A program made the translations under genes and the position numbers. Positions 1-8,986 of a DNA stretch of 43,441 nucleotides are shown here, piece after piece. The DNA comes from Mariniphaga sp964398855 (GTDB lineage: Bacteria; Bacteroidota; Bacteroidia; Bacteroidales; Prolixibacteraceae): contig CAYNOQ010000012.1 in NCBI GenBank assembly GCA_964398855.1, positions 1 to 43,441 on the forward strand. Direction: 5' to 3'. How positions within the stretch are numbered: the first letter of the stretch is position 1; every line of letters starts with the position of its first letter. The notes beneath the pieces are model-generated. The model had not been told where the DNA came from. It saw nothing but the letters and a program-made list of their open reading frames with translations, and ran no database searches.

Positions 1-2
1 CT

Positions 3-3000
3 CTTTATGATATTGAAATTACGGATGATTTAGTTGGTTTGAGCGAACTAAGTTATACATGGACTGAGGAAGAAGGAGAATTAGCTCCCGGAGAAAGTGT
101 TGCTGCAACAGCTACATACACCATTACTCCCGAGGATGTAATTGCAGGAGAGGTTCTTAATCAGGCTACTGCTAACGCAAAAGATCCTTCAGATGACCCG
201 ATAGACGAAACACCATCTTCCGGTAATCCTGAAGAGCCTGGCAAATCAGGCGATGACCCGGAGGAAACACCGCCAACTATTGTTGAAACAGTACCGTTTG
301 AAATTGACGCGATAGCTGACAATGCTTCGGGCATCAATGGCTATACTGGTCAGGAAGATGTCTTGAATGTATTTGACAATGACCTTCTCAATGGTGTTGC
401 TGTAGTTCCATCAGAGGTAACTCTGACTGAGACCGTAGCCGATCCAGAGGGAGTTCTTACATTGAACACCGATGGTAGTGTTGATGTAGCGCCCGGCACT
501 CCTGCAGGCACTTACACCCTGACCTATCAGATTTGTGAGATATTGAATCCAACTAACTGTGATGAAGCAGTAGTAACTGTTGAAGTTGAAGAAGCAGAAA
601 TCTTAGCAGAAGATGATACCTATTCAGGCAACGGATACGAAGGATTCACCACCGAAGATTCTGTTCTGGATAATGACACATTGAACGATGACCCGGTTAA
701 TCCCGATGAAATCACTTTAACACCGGGCGCTCCGGTTGACGAAGATGGTAATCCGGCTACCGGAATTACTATGAATCCTGACGGAACAATAACCGTGGCG
801 CCGGGCACACTTGCAGGAATATATGTGTATCCATATACTATTTGTGAAAAGTTGAATCCGGAAAACTGCGACGACGCCGTGGCGACCATTACCGTGGAAG
901 CTTCCGAAATTGTTGCAGTTCCGGATATCAACCAAACTCCGGTGAACATTCCGGTTAGCGGCAATGTGCTGACCAACGACATCGGCGAAGGCATTCTGGA
1001 AGTGTCGGAAGCAAGCTATCTGGATGAAAACGGCAATAAGCAGCCGTTGTCTCTGAATACTCCGACCGTTATTTATGACGATGCCGGCAATCAGGCAGGA
1101 ACTGTAACCTTGGATGAAAATGGGGATTACACGTTTGTTCCGGCTGAAGATTATATCGGAAATGTTCCGGTTGAATATACAGCCATCGACTTTAACGGCG
1201 CCACCGACCAGACGCTATTGGTAATCAAGGTGCTTCCGGAAGCAGTTTCGGGCAGAAACAACCCGCCGGTTGCTCAGAACGATGCCTTTGTAACCAAGCA
1301 GGGATACACTATTTCATCCAATATACTTGACAATGACAGTGATCCGGATGATGATGAGCTGGCTGTTATTGCAGCATCTTTCACCGATCAATACGGAAAT
1401 GAGAAAAATCTGCCGTTGGGTGCGCCGACCCTGCTCTATGATGAAAAAGGAACCGTTGCAGGGCAAATCACCCTGAATGCGGATGGCAGCTTCGTCTTTA
1501 CCCCCTTCCCGGGCTTTACAGGAAAAGTACCTCCTCTCAATTATACCATTGAGGATGAAGAAGGACTGACAGACAGCGCTCAGATTTTCATCACCATTCT
1601 GAAAGAAGGCACGAAGAACTTAACCTTCGCTGTTGATGATACCAACTCAGCGCCGCAGGGCGAAACAATGACCGGAAATGTGCTTGAAAATGACTACGAT
1701 TTGGAAGGTGACAATCAGATACTTAGCTCCGTAACTATTGAAGGAACAGAGTATCCTGTTACTCCCGATACCGAAATCACTATAGCAGGCGTTGGAACAC
1801 TGGTCATCACACCTGACGGAAATTACACTTTCACTCCGGAGGATGACTGGTCAGGTTCACTGGTTGTCAAGCAGACCGTTTGTGACGACAACATCGAAGT
1901 GGCTTGCGATAATGCAACGCTCTATCTGACAACAACAGCACTGGGAACTAAGAACTACTGGCACGGTACGGTGGATACCAACTGGGCAGATCCCGAAAAC
2001 TGGACAGCCCTGTTTGTTCCGGCGGAAGGTGAAGATGTGGAATTTGCCACCGAAGAGAACAACGGCGCAACCGGAGACGGAAACGGCATGGGCGAAGCGG
2101 TGAGTGACCTCTACCTTGACACCGACAGGGTTATTGGCAACCTGATCAATAATTCCAATGTTGACCTGGTGGTAACAACCGGAAACCAGCTGGTGATAAA
2201 TGGTGAAGTGATTGATGAGAATAATCAGGCGGGTACCCTTGTGGTAAAATCATCTCCGGATGAACCCACGGGAACGCTGCTCTTTGCCGATCCTTCGCTG
2301 AATGCCAATGTGGATGCCATTGTTGAGTTCTACAACAAAGCTTACGAGTGTGCAACCTGCGGCTTCTACCGCAAGTCCTGGCAGTATTTCGGAATACCGG
2401 TTCAGGAGGCACAATTCCCGTATCTCAGTCCACAGGTGGAAACCATCAACGAATGGTCAGAACCAACCGATGGCAACAAGTGGATTTTGCCGGCGCTGCC
2501 GATGGAGGCTTTCAGAGGATACGAAATCAACAACAGTTCAACCACGCTGCCAACGCATATCTATGAGTTTGACGGCACATTGAACGTAGGTGATCAAAAC
2601 GTATCGGTTAGCAAAACAGCCGCAGTAAATTACTCCGGAATAAATCTGATTGCCAACTCATTCACAGCTGCAATACCGATCACTTCCGGTGCAATTCAGA
2701 CCAATAGCGGATTGCTGAACGAAGAGACCGTATATCTGTTCAACGCCGGAACGCGTGACCAGTGGCGCAAGCTGAACGGTGGAACGGCAACCGGAATTGC
2801 CGGTGGTCAGTATCAGGCTGTTCCGCTCAATCTTGCAGGGCAGGCAGGCATTCCCGACAGAATTCTGTCGATGCACACTTTCATGTTGGATGTTACTGCA
2901 CAGGGCACCGTAACCCTGGATTATGGCGAGCTTGTGAAAAACGAGCTGAACGCATTCACCACACAGCCCTGGAAGTCTGCAATCATTGAACAACCCGCAG

Positions 3001-3659
3001 AGAAGCAATACCCGCACATTGTGCTGGATGTTATCGGTTCATCATCTGCCGACCGCGTATGGCTGTTTGAAAATGCCGGAACCACCTTTGGCTTCGACAA
3101 CGGCTGGGATGGCGAAAAGATGGTTGAGCAAGGGTTTACCCAGCTCTTTGTAACAGGCGACGACAACCGCATTTTCCAGGTGGCAACTGTGCCACAGTTT
3201 GAAGGCAGCTTCTTCGGACTGAATCCTGCCGAAAGCGAGACTTACAGCCTGAGCATTGCAGCCTCACCCGATGCGGAAGCACAGGGGCTCTACCTCCGCG
3301 ACCTGATTACCGGAAACAGCTATCCGATTGAAAACGGAGCAGAATTTAGTGTTCCCGGAATGCAATCAGCAGGCAAACGCTTTGAAATCGTTTCCGGAGC
3401 CGGAGACTCAGACCTCATGTTTGCCCCGCAGGTAATCATAAATGTAATTGACAACCAGATTGTTGCAACCAACAACTCTGAAGAAGACTGCACGGTCTCC
3501 GTTTACGATGCAGCCGGCAAGTTAGTGTTGAAAGGAATGGCGCTGCCTCTGACAACGACCTATGTCGAGAATTCGAGGAGCCTTGCCAGCGGCGTTTATT
3601 TAGTAAATGTTCGCGGAACGCAATCCGTTAACAAAACTGAACGTGTAGTAATCAGATGA
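3..3659 (+). CDS. Giant secreted T9SS substrate with tandem Ig/cadherin-like repeats (5' truncated)
   Basis: The reading frame is open to the left edge of the window, so the N-terminus and signal peptide are missing. The ATG-less frame around base 39 (TTG) is not a start. From the N-terminal side I see the end of a DUF11-like conserved repeat (up to about base 230), then five repeats of roughly 100-120 residues (about bases 291-1934). Each repeat carries an N-[IV]-L-x-N-D type motif and an aspartate-rich 'DG' strand, as in bacterial Ig/cadherin-like tandem repeats. A W-x-G...NW segment follows at about base 1955, then a long beta-rich region. The last about 75 residues contain VSVYDAAGKLV and end in VVIR, the form of a type A T9SS sorting domain. 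Such proteins are exported through the outer membrane and anchored on, or released from, the cell surface. The specific function is unknown. A strong hairpin terminator follows. Confidence 0.85.
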   Translation, partial: LYDIEITDDLVGLSELSYTWTEEEGELAPGESVAATATYTITPEDVIAGEVLNQATANAKDPSDDPIDETPSSGNPEEPGKSGDDPEETPPTIVETVPFEIDAIADNASGINGYTGQEDVLNVFDNDLLNGVAVVPSEVTLTETVADPEGVLTLNTDGSVDVAPGTPAGTYTLTYQICEILNPTNCDEAVVTVEVEEAEILAEDDTYSGNGYEGFTTEDSVLDNDTLNDDPVNPDEITLTPGAPVDEDGNPATGITMNPDGTITVAPGTLAGIYVYPYTICEKLNPENCDDAVATITVEASEIVAVPDINQTPVNIPVSGNVLTNDIGEGILEVSEASYLDENGNKQPLSLNTPTVIYDDAGNQAGTVTLDENGDYTFVPAEDYIGNVPVEYTAIDFNGATDQTLLVIKVLPEAVSGRNNPPVAQNDAFVTKQGYTISSNILDNDSDPDDDELAVIAASFTDQYGNEKNLPLGAPTLLYDEKGTVAGQITLNADGSFVFTPFPGFTGKVPPLNYTIEDEEGLTDSAQIFITILKEGTKNLTFAVDDTNSAPQGETMTGNVLENDYDLEGDNQILSSVTIEGTEYPVTPDTEITIAGVGTLVITPDGNYTFTPEDDWSGSLVVKQTVCDDNIEVACDNATLYLTTTALGTKNYWHGTVDTNWADPENWTALFVPAEGEDVEFATEENNGATGDGNGMGEAVSDLYLDTDRVIGNLINNSNVDLVVTTGNQLVINGEVIDENNQAGTLVVKSSPDEPTGTLLFADPSLNANVDAIVEFYNKAYECATCGFYRKSWQYFGIPVQEAQFPYLSPQVETINEWSEPTDGNKWILPALPMEAFRGYEINNSSTTLPTHIYEFDGTLNVGDQNVSVSKTAAVNYSGINLIANSFTAAIPITSGAIQTNSGLLNEETVYLFNAGTRDQWRKLNGGTATGIAGGQYQAVPLNLAGQAGIPDRILSMHTFMLDVTAQGTVTLDYGELVKNELNAFTTQPWKSAIIEQPAEKQYPHIVLDVIGSSSADRVWLFENAGTTFGFDNGWDGEKMVEQGFTQLFVTGDDNRIFQVATVPQFEGSFFGLNPAESETYSLSIAASPDAEAQGLYLRDLITGNSYPIENGAEFSVPGMQSAGKRFEIVSGAGDSDLMFAPQVIINVIDNQIVATNNSEEDCTVSVYDAAGKLVLKGMALPLTTTYVENSRSLASGVYLVNVRGTQSVNKTERVVIR

Positions 3660-3678
3660 TTCATAAAGTGAATCAAAT

Positions 3679-3715
3679 AATAACAAAGCCCGGAGAATTT
3701 CCGGGCTTTGTTATT
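3679..3715. terminator. Perfect 15-bp hairpin terminator
   Basis: Arms 3679-3693 and 3701-3715 are perfect reverse complements around a 7-base loop. The GC core (GCCCGG/CCGGGC) is flanked by A-rich and T-rich arms, so it can work in both directions. It ends transcription of the T9SS gene. Confidence 0.85.
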
Positions 3716-3782
3716 TTGCGGAGGGGTGGATTTTGAGCAATTCAATGCTGTTTCCGAGTTGGTCGGGGCAGGCGCGCTGTTG
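3711..3782 (-). pseudogene. Possible relic of a VOC/glyoxalase-family gene 3' end
   Basis: Read on the minus strand, about 23 codons spell ...CPDQLGNSIELLKIHPSAK and then a TAA stop (3711-3713). This resembles the C-terminal metal-binding strand of VOC (glyoxalase/bleomycin-resistance) proteins, where D-x-x-G-N-x-I-E-L is typical and the Glu is a metal ligand. An in-frame TGA lies just upstream (3783-3785) and no intact gene precedes it. The stop codon falls inside the terminator stem of the neighbouring gene. I read it as a decayed remnant, but a match this short could be chance. Confidence 0.35.
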
Positions 3783-3927
3783 TCAGGTTTGTGAGAAATC
3801 GTGGCTTGTTCCTGAACCAATTTTGATTATTTTTACGGAATAGAACCAACTATAAGGTCAAGCCCTCTGATTGTTACTATTTCTTAACGGGATTAATTTT
3901 TTTATATAATAACAACAACTTAAAATA

Positions 3928-4929
3928 ATGAACCGATTTTTGATGATTTTAGCCGGAATATTGTTCGCCGGAGTTCTTTATGCTCAAACCCATGCTACCT
4001 ATCCCACTGAGGATGTTTTTGTCCGGGATCCTTTTATTCTCACCAATTTTGAACTGAAAGAATATTATCTCTACCGGACTGCCATGATAGATGGTGAAGA
4101 TGGACGAAAAAGAAGCGGAGTGGAGATGCTGGTGAGTAAAGACCTGAAAAACTGGACAGGTCCGCAAACAGTTTTCATCACCCCGGATGACAATTGGATT
4201 ACGGGCAGAATATGGGCTCCTGAGGTTCATGAATATCGTGGAAAATATTACCTGTTTGCCACCATGAATTCAAATGTGGAGTGGAAAAAGAGAAAAGAAG
4301 GATGGCCAGCTTACACTTTCCGGGGAACTCAGATTTTTTGGTCTGATTCACCGGGAGGTCCTTTCAAAGCTTTCGGGAAAAAAACTCCTCACACCCCAAT
4401 GGACAGAATGGCTCTGGATGGAACTTTGTGGGTTGAAGACGATAAGCCCTATATGATCTATTGCCACGAATGGGTTCAGATAGAAGATGGCACGATGGAG
4501 TTGGTGCAACTGAAAGAAGATTTATCGGATGTGGCAGGATTATCACTGACTTTATTCAATGCTTCTGCTGCTGCATGGTCCACCGGACATCACTATGAAG
4601 ACGGAGCAGTATCCTACGTTACAGACGGCTGTTTTTTATATCGAACAAAAGAGAATCGGCTTTTAATGATCTGGTCCAGCTTTAAAGATGGCAGCTATGC
4701 CATAGGAATTGCAGAGTCTCTGACAGGGAAAGTTGCCGGTCCGTGGAAGCAACAGGAGAAACCTCTGTTTGAAAAAAACGGAGGCCACGGAATGTTGTTC
4801 CGGGATTTATCAGGAAGATTGTTATTGACTTTTCATAGCCCCAACAGCCCTTCCGGCTCCGAAAGAGCCAATATATACGAGGTTATAGACGAGGGAGATA
4901 CCCTGAGCTTAGGCGATAGAGTACAGTAA
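3928..4929 (+). CDS. Glycoside hydrolase family 43 protein, secreted
   Basis: 333 residues with a signal peptide (residues 1-20, cleavage near LYAQ). The rest is a five-bladed beta-propeller of GH43 type. Visible motifs are RDP with the presumed catalytic base D34, WAPEV at 97-101, ALDGTLW with the presumed pKa-tuning D164, and GPW near 271. GH43 enzymes release arabinose, xylose or related residues from plant polysaccharides in the periplasm or outside the cell. The segment where most members have an EGP general-acid motif reads VTDGCFLYR here (231-239), so the acid may be Asp or lie elsewhere, and the substrate cannot be assigned. No SusC/SusD pair is next to it. It is transcribed alone and converges on the NlpE-like gene, with a hairpin between them. 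Confidence 0.85.
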   Translation: MNRFLMILAGILFAGVLYAQTHATYPTEDVFVRDPFILTNFELKEYYLYRTAMIDGEDGRKRSGVEMLVSKDLKNWTGPQTVFITPDDNWITGRIWAPEVHEYRGKYYLFATMNSNVEWKKRKEGWPAYTFRGTQIFWSDSPGGPFKAFGKKTPHTPMDRMALDGTLWVEDDKPYMIYCHEWVQIEDGTMELVQLKEDLSDVAGLSLTLFNASAAAWSTGHHYEDGAVSYVTDGCFLYRTKENRLLMIWSSFKDGSYAIGIAESLTGKVAGPWKQQEKPLFEKNGGHGMLFRDLSGRLLLTFHSPNSPSGSERANIYEVIDEGDTLSLGDRVQ

Positions 4930-4930
4930 A

Positions 4931-4966
4931 AAGCCATCAAAAAAGACTCCTCTTTTTTGATGGCTT
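4931..4966. terminator. Perfect 16-bp hairpin terminator between convergent genes
   Basis: Arms 4931-4946 and 4951-4966 pair perfectly around the loop CTCC. On the minus strand the stem runs into five T, so it best serves the NlpE-like gene. It probably also stops the GH43 transcript. Confidence 0.85.
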
Positions 4967-5019
4967 CGACAAGTAGTTACACAAACCGGTGTAACGGGTA
5001 TAATAAGATGTTATCGTTG

Positions 5020-5811
5020 TTATTCCACCAGTTCAAATCTTGCCAGCGGCGCCATTCTCGCTTTATTAAGTGAAAGTGTCTTTCCGTCGGTAGAAAGATT
5101 ATCAACCATTCTTAACACGCGTAAATATTCATTTTCAATGGTGTCGGGACATGCCATCATGGTGGTTGCACCCTGACCAAAACTCAACATCAGCTCATCT
5201 TTAATTTTATAGCTCAGCAGAATAATATTGCAATTTGCTTTAGCCTGTGCCCGTCGTTCTTTAGAATCAAAAATCAGAAAATATCTGTCAGCTGTGCCTT
5301 CCACTTTCTGCCCGTTCAGCTCAACCAAATGCCACCTTTTGTCTTCAACCAGAATGTTCCCCTCCTTTTTCAAAATGTAGTGATTTTCGAGTGCGCCTGT
5401 TACAATATTTCCCTCTAAATCGAGATAACGTACCCGGTTTTCCTCAACTTTAAAGAGAGAAGACCTCTCATTTTTAGGGATTCCCTCCAAATGCACATTA
5501 TTTCCCTGCCAGCTGAACTTTCCCGAAAGTGTATCTCTGAGTGACACCTCTTTGCCTAAATATTCAGTAGCCAGCAGATAAGTTCCGTCATCATTTAAAG
5601 TCAATTCTGTTTCAATACCCTCACAATCGGCACAGGGCAGAACTCCCGAATAGACACCCGCCCAGTCTAAAGAATTTTGTGAAGTATGTCCGTCAATCAC
5701 CTCTGTCTGTTTTGATCTGTTTTTGCCTGTTCTGGCACAACCCATTATTAACACTGCCATTACGGCAGCAATAAATGTAAGTTTAAAGATTCTTTCAACC
5801 ATTGTTTTCAT
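5020..5811 (-). CDS. NlpE-like lipoprotein fused to a META domain
   Basis: 263 residues. The signal peptide ends in a lipobox (LIMGC, lipidated C25). Residues about 48-147 match the NlpE N-terminal domain with its PCADCEG motif (C60, C63). Residues about 158-262 form a META (HslJ-type) domain with the typical MMACPD (218-223). NlpE-type lipoproteins sense or buffer copper and envelope stress in Proteobacteria, and META domains occur in envelope and stress lipoproteins. The precise role in Bacteroidota is not established. The start is placed at the first of two nearby Met codons (Met1, Met4); either would keep the signal peptide. The gene is monocistronic with a terminator downstream. Confidence 0.85.
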   Translation of the reverse strand: MKTMVERIFKLTFIAAVMAVLIMGCARTGKNRSKQTEVIDGHTSQNSLDWAGVYSGVLPCADCEGIETELTLNDDGTYLLATEYLGKEVSLRDTLSGKFSWQGNNVHLEGIPKNERSSLFKVEENRVRYLDLEGNIVTGALENHYILKKEGNILVEDKRWHLVELNGQKVEGTADRYFLIFDSKERRAQAKANCNIILLSYKIKDELMLSFGQGATTMMACPDTIENEYLRVLRMVDNLSTDGKTLSLNKARMAPLARFELVE

Positions 5812-6072
5812 ATTTTTAATTATTCTTAAATTATTTTGTCGCTGTTGCTTATTTATACAAACAGGCTGCCAATTTACGGATTGACATATTCGTTATCAAA
5901 AGATTTTTCGCCTAATGAAAAATCACTCTGCATTTTACATCCTCTGCTACACACAAAAACGTTATCCGCCCGGCAGCAAATATCTGTTTCAATAACACAC
6001 AAACCTGCCTGCATTAATAAGGCGTTTTTGCAATTAATCTCAACTGCTCTGACAAACCCGGGGTCAACATTG

Positions 6073-6166
6073 AACTCTTACAGAGTTCCGGTGCAGCGGA
6101 TTTCGTTACCCCGGATTGCGCCTGTGGCTTATCCGGGGTTATCAATATTTTACTCCTTGCGGAGTA
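6073..6166. repeat. Three-hairpin intergenic element resembling a dispersed Bacteroidota repeat
   Basis: Three perfect inverted repeats stand in a row: 6073-6078/6082-6087 (6 bp), 6108-6116/6131-6139 (9 bp, ACCCCGGAT/ATCCGGGGT), and 6151-6156/6161-6166 (6 bp, TACTCC/GGAGTA). From memory, similar elements with ACCCCGGAT...ATCCGGGGT followed by a CTCC...GGAG hairpin occur in many copies between genes in Bacteroidota genomes. Only one copy is seen in this window. A 113-codon open frame over it (5836-6177) is not credible. The rest of the 462-base gap 5812-6273 holds nothing else I recognise apart from the hairpin at 6234. Confidence 0.6.
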
Positions 6167-6233
6167 GTAGAAAATAGCCTCCCCCTGCCCGAAGATTTAA
6201 AAACTTATGTACCCTAATGTGTCTATGTGGTTC

Positions 6234-6268
6234 AAGAATAGCGTTGAATTGCTATTCTTCCCTTTTTT
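6234..6268 (+). terminator. Terminator-like hairpin on the plus strand without a plus-strand gene
   Basis: Arms AAGAATAGC (6234-6242) and GCTATTCTT (6251-6259) pair perfectly around an 8-base loop. They are followed by CCC and six T (6263-6268). The T tract is on the plus strand, whereas the adjacent rhamnosidase gene ends here from the minus strand, so it is not a classical terminator for that gene. Confidence 0.5.
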
Positions 6269-6273
6269 AGCAC

Positions 6274-8937
6274 TTACAGCTTACTACTGACATGATATTT
6301 CCCGCTTTTCAGGAAGAAGCCTGTTTCTACTGACTCAGCTCTTTCCTGAAGACTTCCGTTTAAAGAAAACTCCTTTGGATTTCCGGGTAAAATAACTTCT
6401 GCCTCCACTCCCACAGGTATTTCTACATCCAATTCAAAAGTATCATTGTTAAGCGACCAGTTGACAGACAGCTTTCCAAAAGGGGTGTCCTTAAAAGATT
6501 TTGCCCGGGTTATTCCGTCCGGAATTTGTGGTTGAATGAGCACTTTCCGGTATGCAGGCACATTTTCAATAGGGCATATTCCTCCCACCGCCTGATAAAA
6601 CCACGAACCAATTCCGTTGTAGCAGTTATGAATATGGCTTCGTTCTCCGTTCCAGTGCTCCCAGGTGGTGGTTGCTCCGTTGTCAAGCATATAAAGATAA
6701 CCCGGATACTCCCGTTTTTTCAGCATGGAATACATCAGGTTTGCTTCCCGGTTTTTGGTAACCCACTCGGTTATCACCGGCAGTCCGACCAATCCGGTTG
6801 CCAAATGACCATTACGTTTGTTGAAGGTTTCATTATAAAATGCCTCCACAACATTACTGTATAAATCTTCCGGTACCACGCCGGAAATCATCGGGAAAGC
6901 GAGATCAACCTGCGTGCCGGTGCCATAAGTATTTTCAGTTTCATTAAAAAAGCGCTGATGGATAACTTTCTGTAATTCAGCTTTTTTAAGAGCATAGCGA
7001 TTTGCATCTTCGTTTTTGCCGAGCACCCCCGCAATGCGCTCCATATTATCATAACATACAGCAACGAAAGAGTTATTTACCACATCAACCGATGCTTCAT
7101 GCGTCTGGTCAATCCCTTCGGGAGTTGCCCAGTCGCCGAGATACCAACTGCGGTAATCGGTGTCGGGCCATCTTTTCAAAAGTCCGTCAACCGTATGTTG
7201 ATCCACATAGCCTAACCACTTCTGCATGACGGGATAATATTTCTCCAGAATAAGCGTATCCCCATAATTCTGAAAGGTTTGCCATGAAGCCGTAATGATA
7301 AATCCACACCAGTAGGGACCGCCTCCGGCACGGTAGGGATTGGGCGCCGTGTGCGGCATTCCGCCGTCTTCACGGATAGCATCAGCCCATGCCTGCAACC
7401 AGTTATTATACAAAGGGCCAAGGTTGAACATGGTTTGTGCAGTCAGGGTCGAAGCGTTTCCATCGCCGCCATAACCTAACCGCTCAATTTGCGGGCAGTC
7501 AACAAAATCGCCGCCAATGCTCAGGCATTGCAGCGTGTAAAACAGCATATCATGGATGGCATTCATATCCGGGTCGGAACATTCAAATCCGGAAGCGGGC
7601 GCAAAGTCAGTATGTACAAGAAATCCTTTAATAGAACCGATACCCGGCATCTCCTTCAATCCGGTCACGCGAATGTAGCGAAATGCCTGATAGTTAAATT
7701 TGTTAGAAAAAACCTCCTCCCCATCTCCCGAAGCAACATATTCATCCCAGCGGTTTTTATTTTGAAATTTATTGTTCCCATCCAAAAAATCGTTGTACTC
7801 CATTTTCACCCGCTGAGATTTTGCAAGTTTTGGAAACCGGAATTCAATCCATCCCGTGAAATTTTTCCTCATATCCACCAGAAAAGTGTCCGGCGAAATT
7901 TCAATGATTGCGCCGGGAGTAATTACTTCAGTAATCGCATTGTATTCAGTCATTTGCGGAGTTGACTTATGCTCAGAAATATTAACCAGCGAAACCGGCA
8001 GCCAGGGATTTTCTGCATTTTCCGGATTCAAATCATTTTTTGCAATTGCTCCATCAACGATTTCACCCCCAAACTGACCCGGGCGCCAATTGCCATGACG
8101 AGTATAACTGCTTTTTCGCCCTTTCCAGTCAGGTCCGGTAAAGCAGATAATTTCCCTGTTTTTTTTCTGAACTTTTTCCAATTGTGCACGTACAACCGGA
8201 CCGTTATTTTCCACTCCCGGCAATCCTTCGGTGTACCATCCGCTGCCGAGCCAGATCATCAAATCGTTTTTCCCTTTTTTCAAGAAAGACGAAATATCAT
8301 AAGTGTTGACAAGCGACCGTTTTCTGAATTCGGAAACAGCCGGAGTCAGCACTCCCGGACTTGCCTTTTTACCGTTCACATACACTTCGTGATAGCCCAA
8401 TGAGTTGACATGAAGACAGTAACCCATGCCTGCATCATTGATTTCAAAAGAGCTGTAGAGCTGCGGGCTTTCCCGGTAACCGGCATCCGTATTAAAAGCA
8501 ATGTAGGAAGCTTTCCAGTCGCTTTCGCCAAGTAATCCCACACTGAAATTTGCCGGTTCGCTCCAGGTTGAAACATTACCTGCCTCATCCCAAACCCTCA
8601 CTTTCCACCAGGCTGCCGAACCAGAATTCAAAATCTCCCCATTGTATGGAACCATGATGGATTCTCCGGAATTTACCTTCCCGGAATTCCACAGATCAGC
8701 CCTGTTTTTGCTCAACAAACTGATGTCACTCGCAACTAACAACTGAAAAGCAGATTGCTCCGTTCCATTTTCGGAACTGCTAATCTTCCAGTTGAAACGG
8801 GGAACAGTTTTATCAATTCCCAACGGATTACTCAATCCTTCGCACTGAAGGTCGAAGACTTTCAAATGATTTTTGGGAGTACAGGCATCAAAAAGGATAA
8901 AAAAGAAAACAACAGAAAAAAGATTAATACGTTTCAT
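6274..8937 (-). CDS. Alpha-L-rhamnosidase, GH78 family, lipoprotein
   Basis: 887 residues, a usual length for GH78. The signal peptide has a lipobox (LFDAC, C19), so it is membrane-anchored. An Fn3-like N-terminal domain (about 25-135) and the beta-sandwich Bac_rhamnosid_N-type domains (about 140-330) precede an (alpha/alpha)6 barrel (about 450-790) and a C-terminal beta domain. Catalytic-domain landmarks are DCPQIERLGYGGD at 480-492, where E485 is the likely general acid, and TTTWEHW at 756-762, where E760 is the likely base. The family hydrolyses terminal alpha-L-rhamnose of pectins (rhamnogalacturonan) or plant glycosides. It lies 49 bases downstream of the two-domain esterase on the same strand and is probably co-transcribed with it, which suggests joint removal of acyl/uronate esters and rhamnose from plant cell wall glycans. 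Confidence 0.9.
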   Translation of the reverse strand: MKRINLFSVVFFFILFDACTPKNHLKVFDLQCEGLSNPLGIDKTVPRFNWKISSSENGTEQSAFQLLVASDISLLSKNRADLWNSGKVNSGESIMVPYNGEILNSGSAAWWKVRVWDEAGNVSTWSEPANFSVGLLGESDWKASYIAFNTDAGYRESPQLYSSFEINDAGMGYCLHVNSLGYHEVYVNGKKASPGVLTPAVSEFRKRSLVNTYDISSFLKKGKNDLMIWLGSGWYTEGLPGVENNGPVVRAQLEKVQKKNREIICFTGPDWKGRKSSYTRHGNWRPGQFGGEIVDGAIAKNDLNPENAENPWLPVSLVNISEHKSTPQMTEYNAITEVITPGAIIEISPDTFLVDMRKNFTGWIEFRFPKLAKSQRVKMEYNDFLDGNNKFQNKNRWDEYVASGDGEEVFSNKFNYQAFRYIRVTGLKEMPGIGSIKGFLVHTDFAPASGFECSDPDMNAIHDMLFYTLQCLSIGGDFVDCPQIERLGYGGDGNASTLTAQTMFNLGPLYNNWLQAWADAIREDGGMPHTAPNPYRAGGGPYWCGFIITASWQTFQNYGDTLILEKYYPVMQKWLGYVDQHTVDGLLKRWPDTDYRSWYLGDWATPEGIDQTHEASVDVVNNSFVAVCYDNMERIAGVLGKNEDANRYALKKAELQKVIHQRFFNETENTYGTGTQVDLAFPMISGVVPEDLYSNVVEAFYNETFNKRNGHLATGLVGLPVITEWVTKNREANLMYSMLKKREYPGYLYMLDNGATTTWEHWNGERSHIHNCYNGIGSWFYQAVGGICPIENVPAYRKVLIQPQIPDGITRAKSFKDTPFGKLSVNWSLNNDTFELDVEIPVGVEAEVILPGNPKEFSLNGSLQERAESVETGFFLKSGKYHVSSKL

Positions 8938-8986
8938 AGCGAATCAGTTTATACTTTTAAAAATATTTTTCACTTTTGTAATAATA

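Noticed and set aside
5836..6177. A 113-codon open frame on the plus strand in the gap between the NlpE-like and GH78 genes.
   Set aside because: Its translation has no recognisable domain and its second half is simply the hairpin repeat read through (for example YPGLSIFYSLRS), so it is not a gene.
6234..6268. Reading this hairpin as the terminator of the GH78 gene.
   Set aside because: The T tract is on the plus strand; on the minus strand the stem is followed by GAACCACATAG, which is not T-rich.
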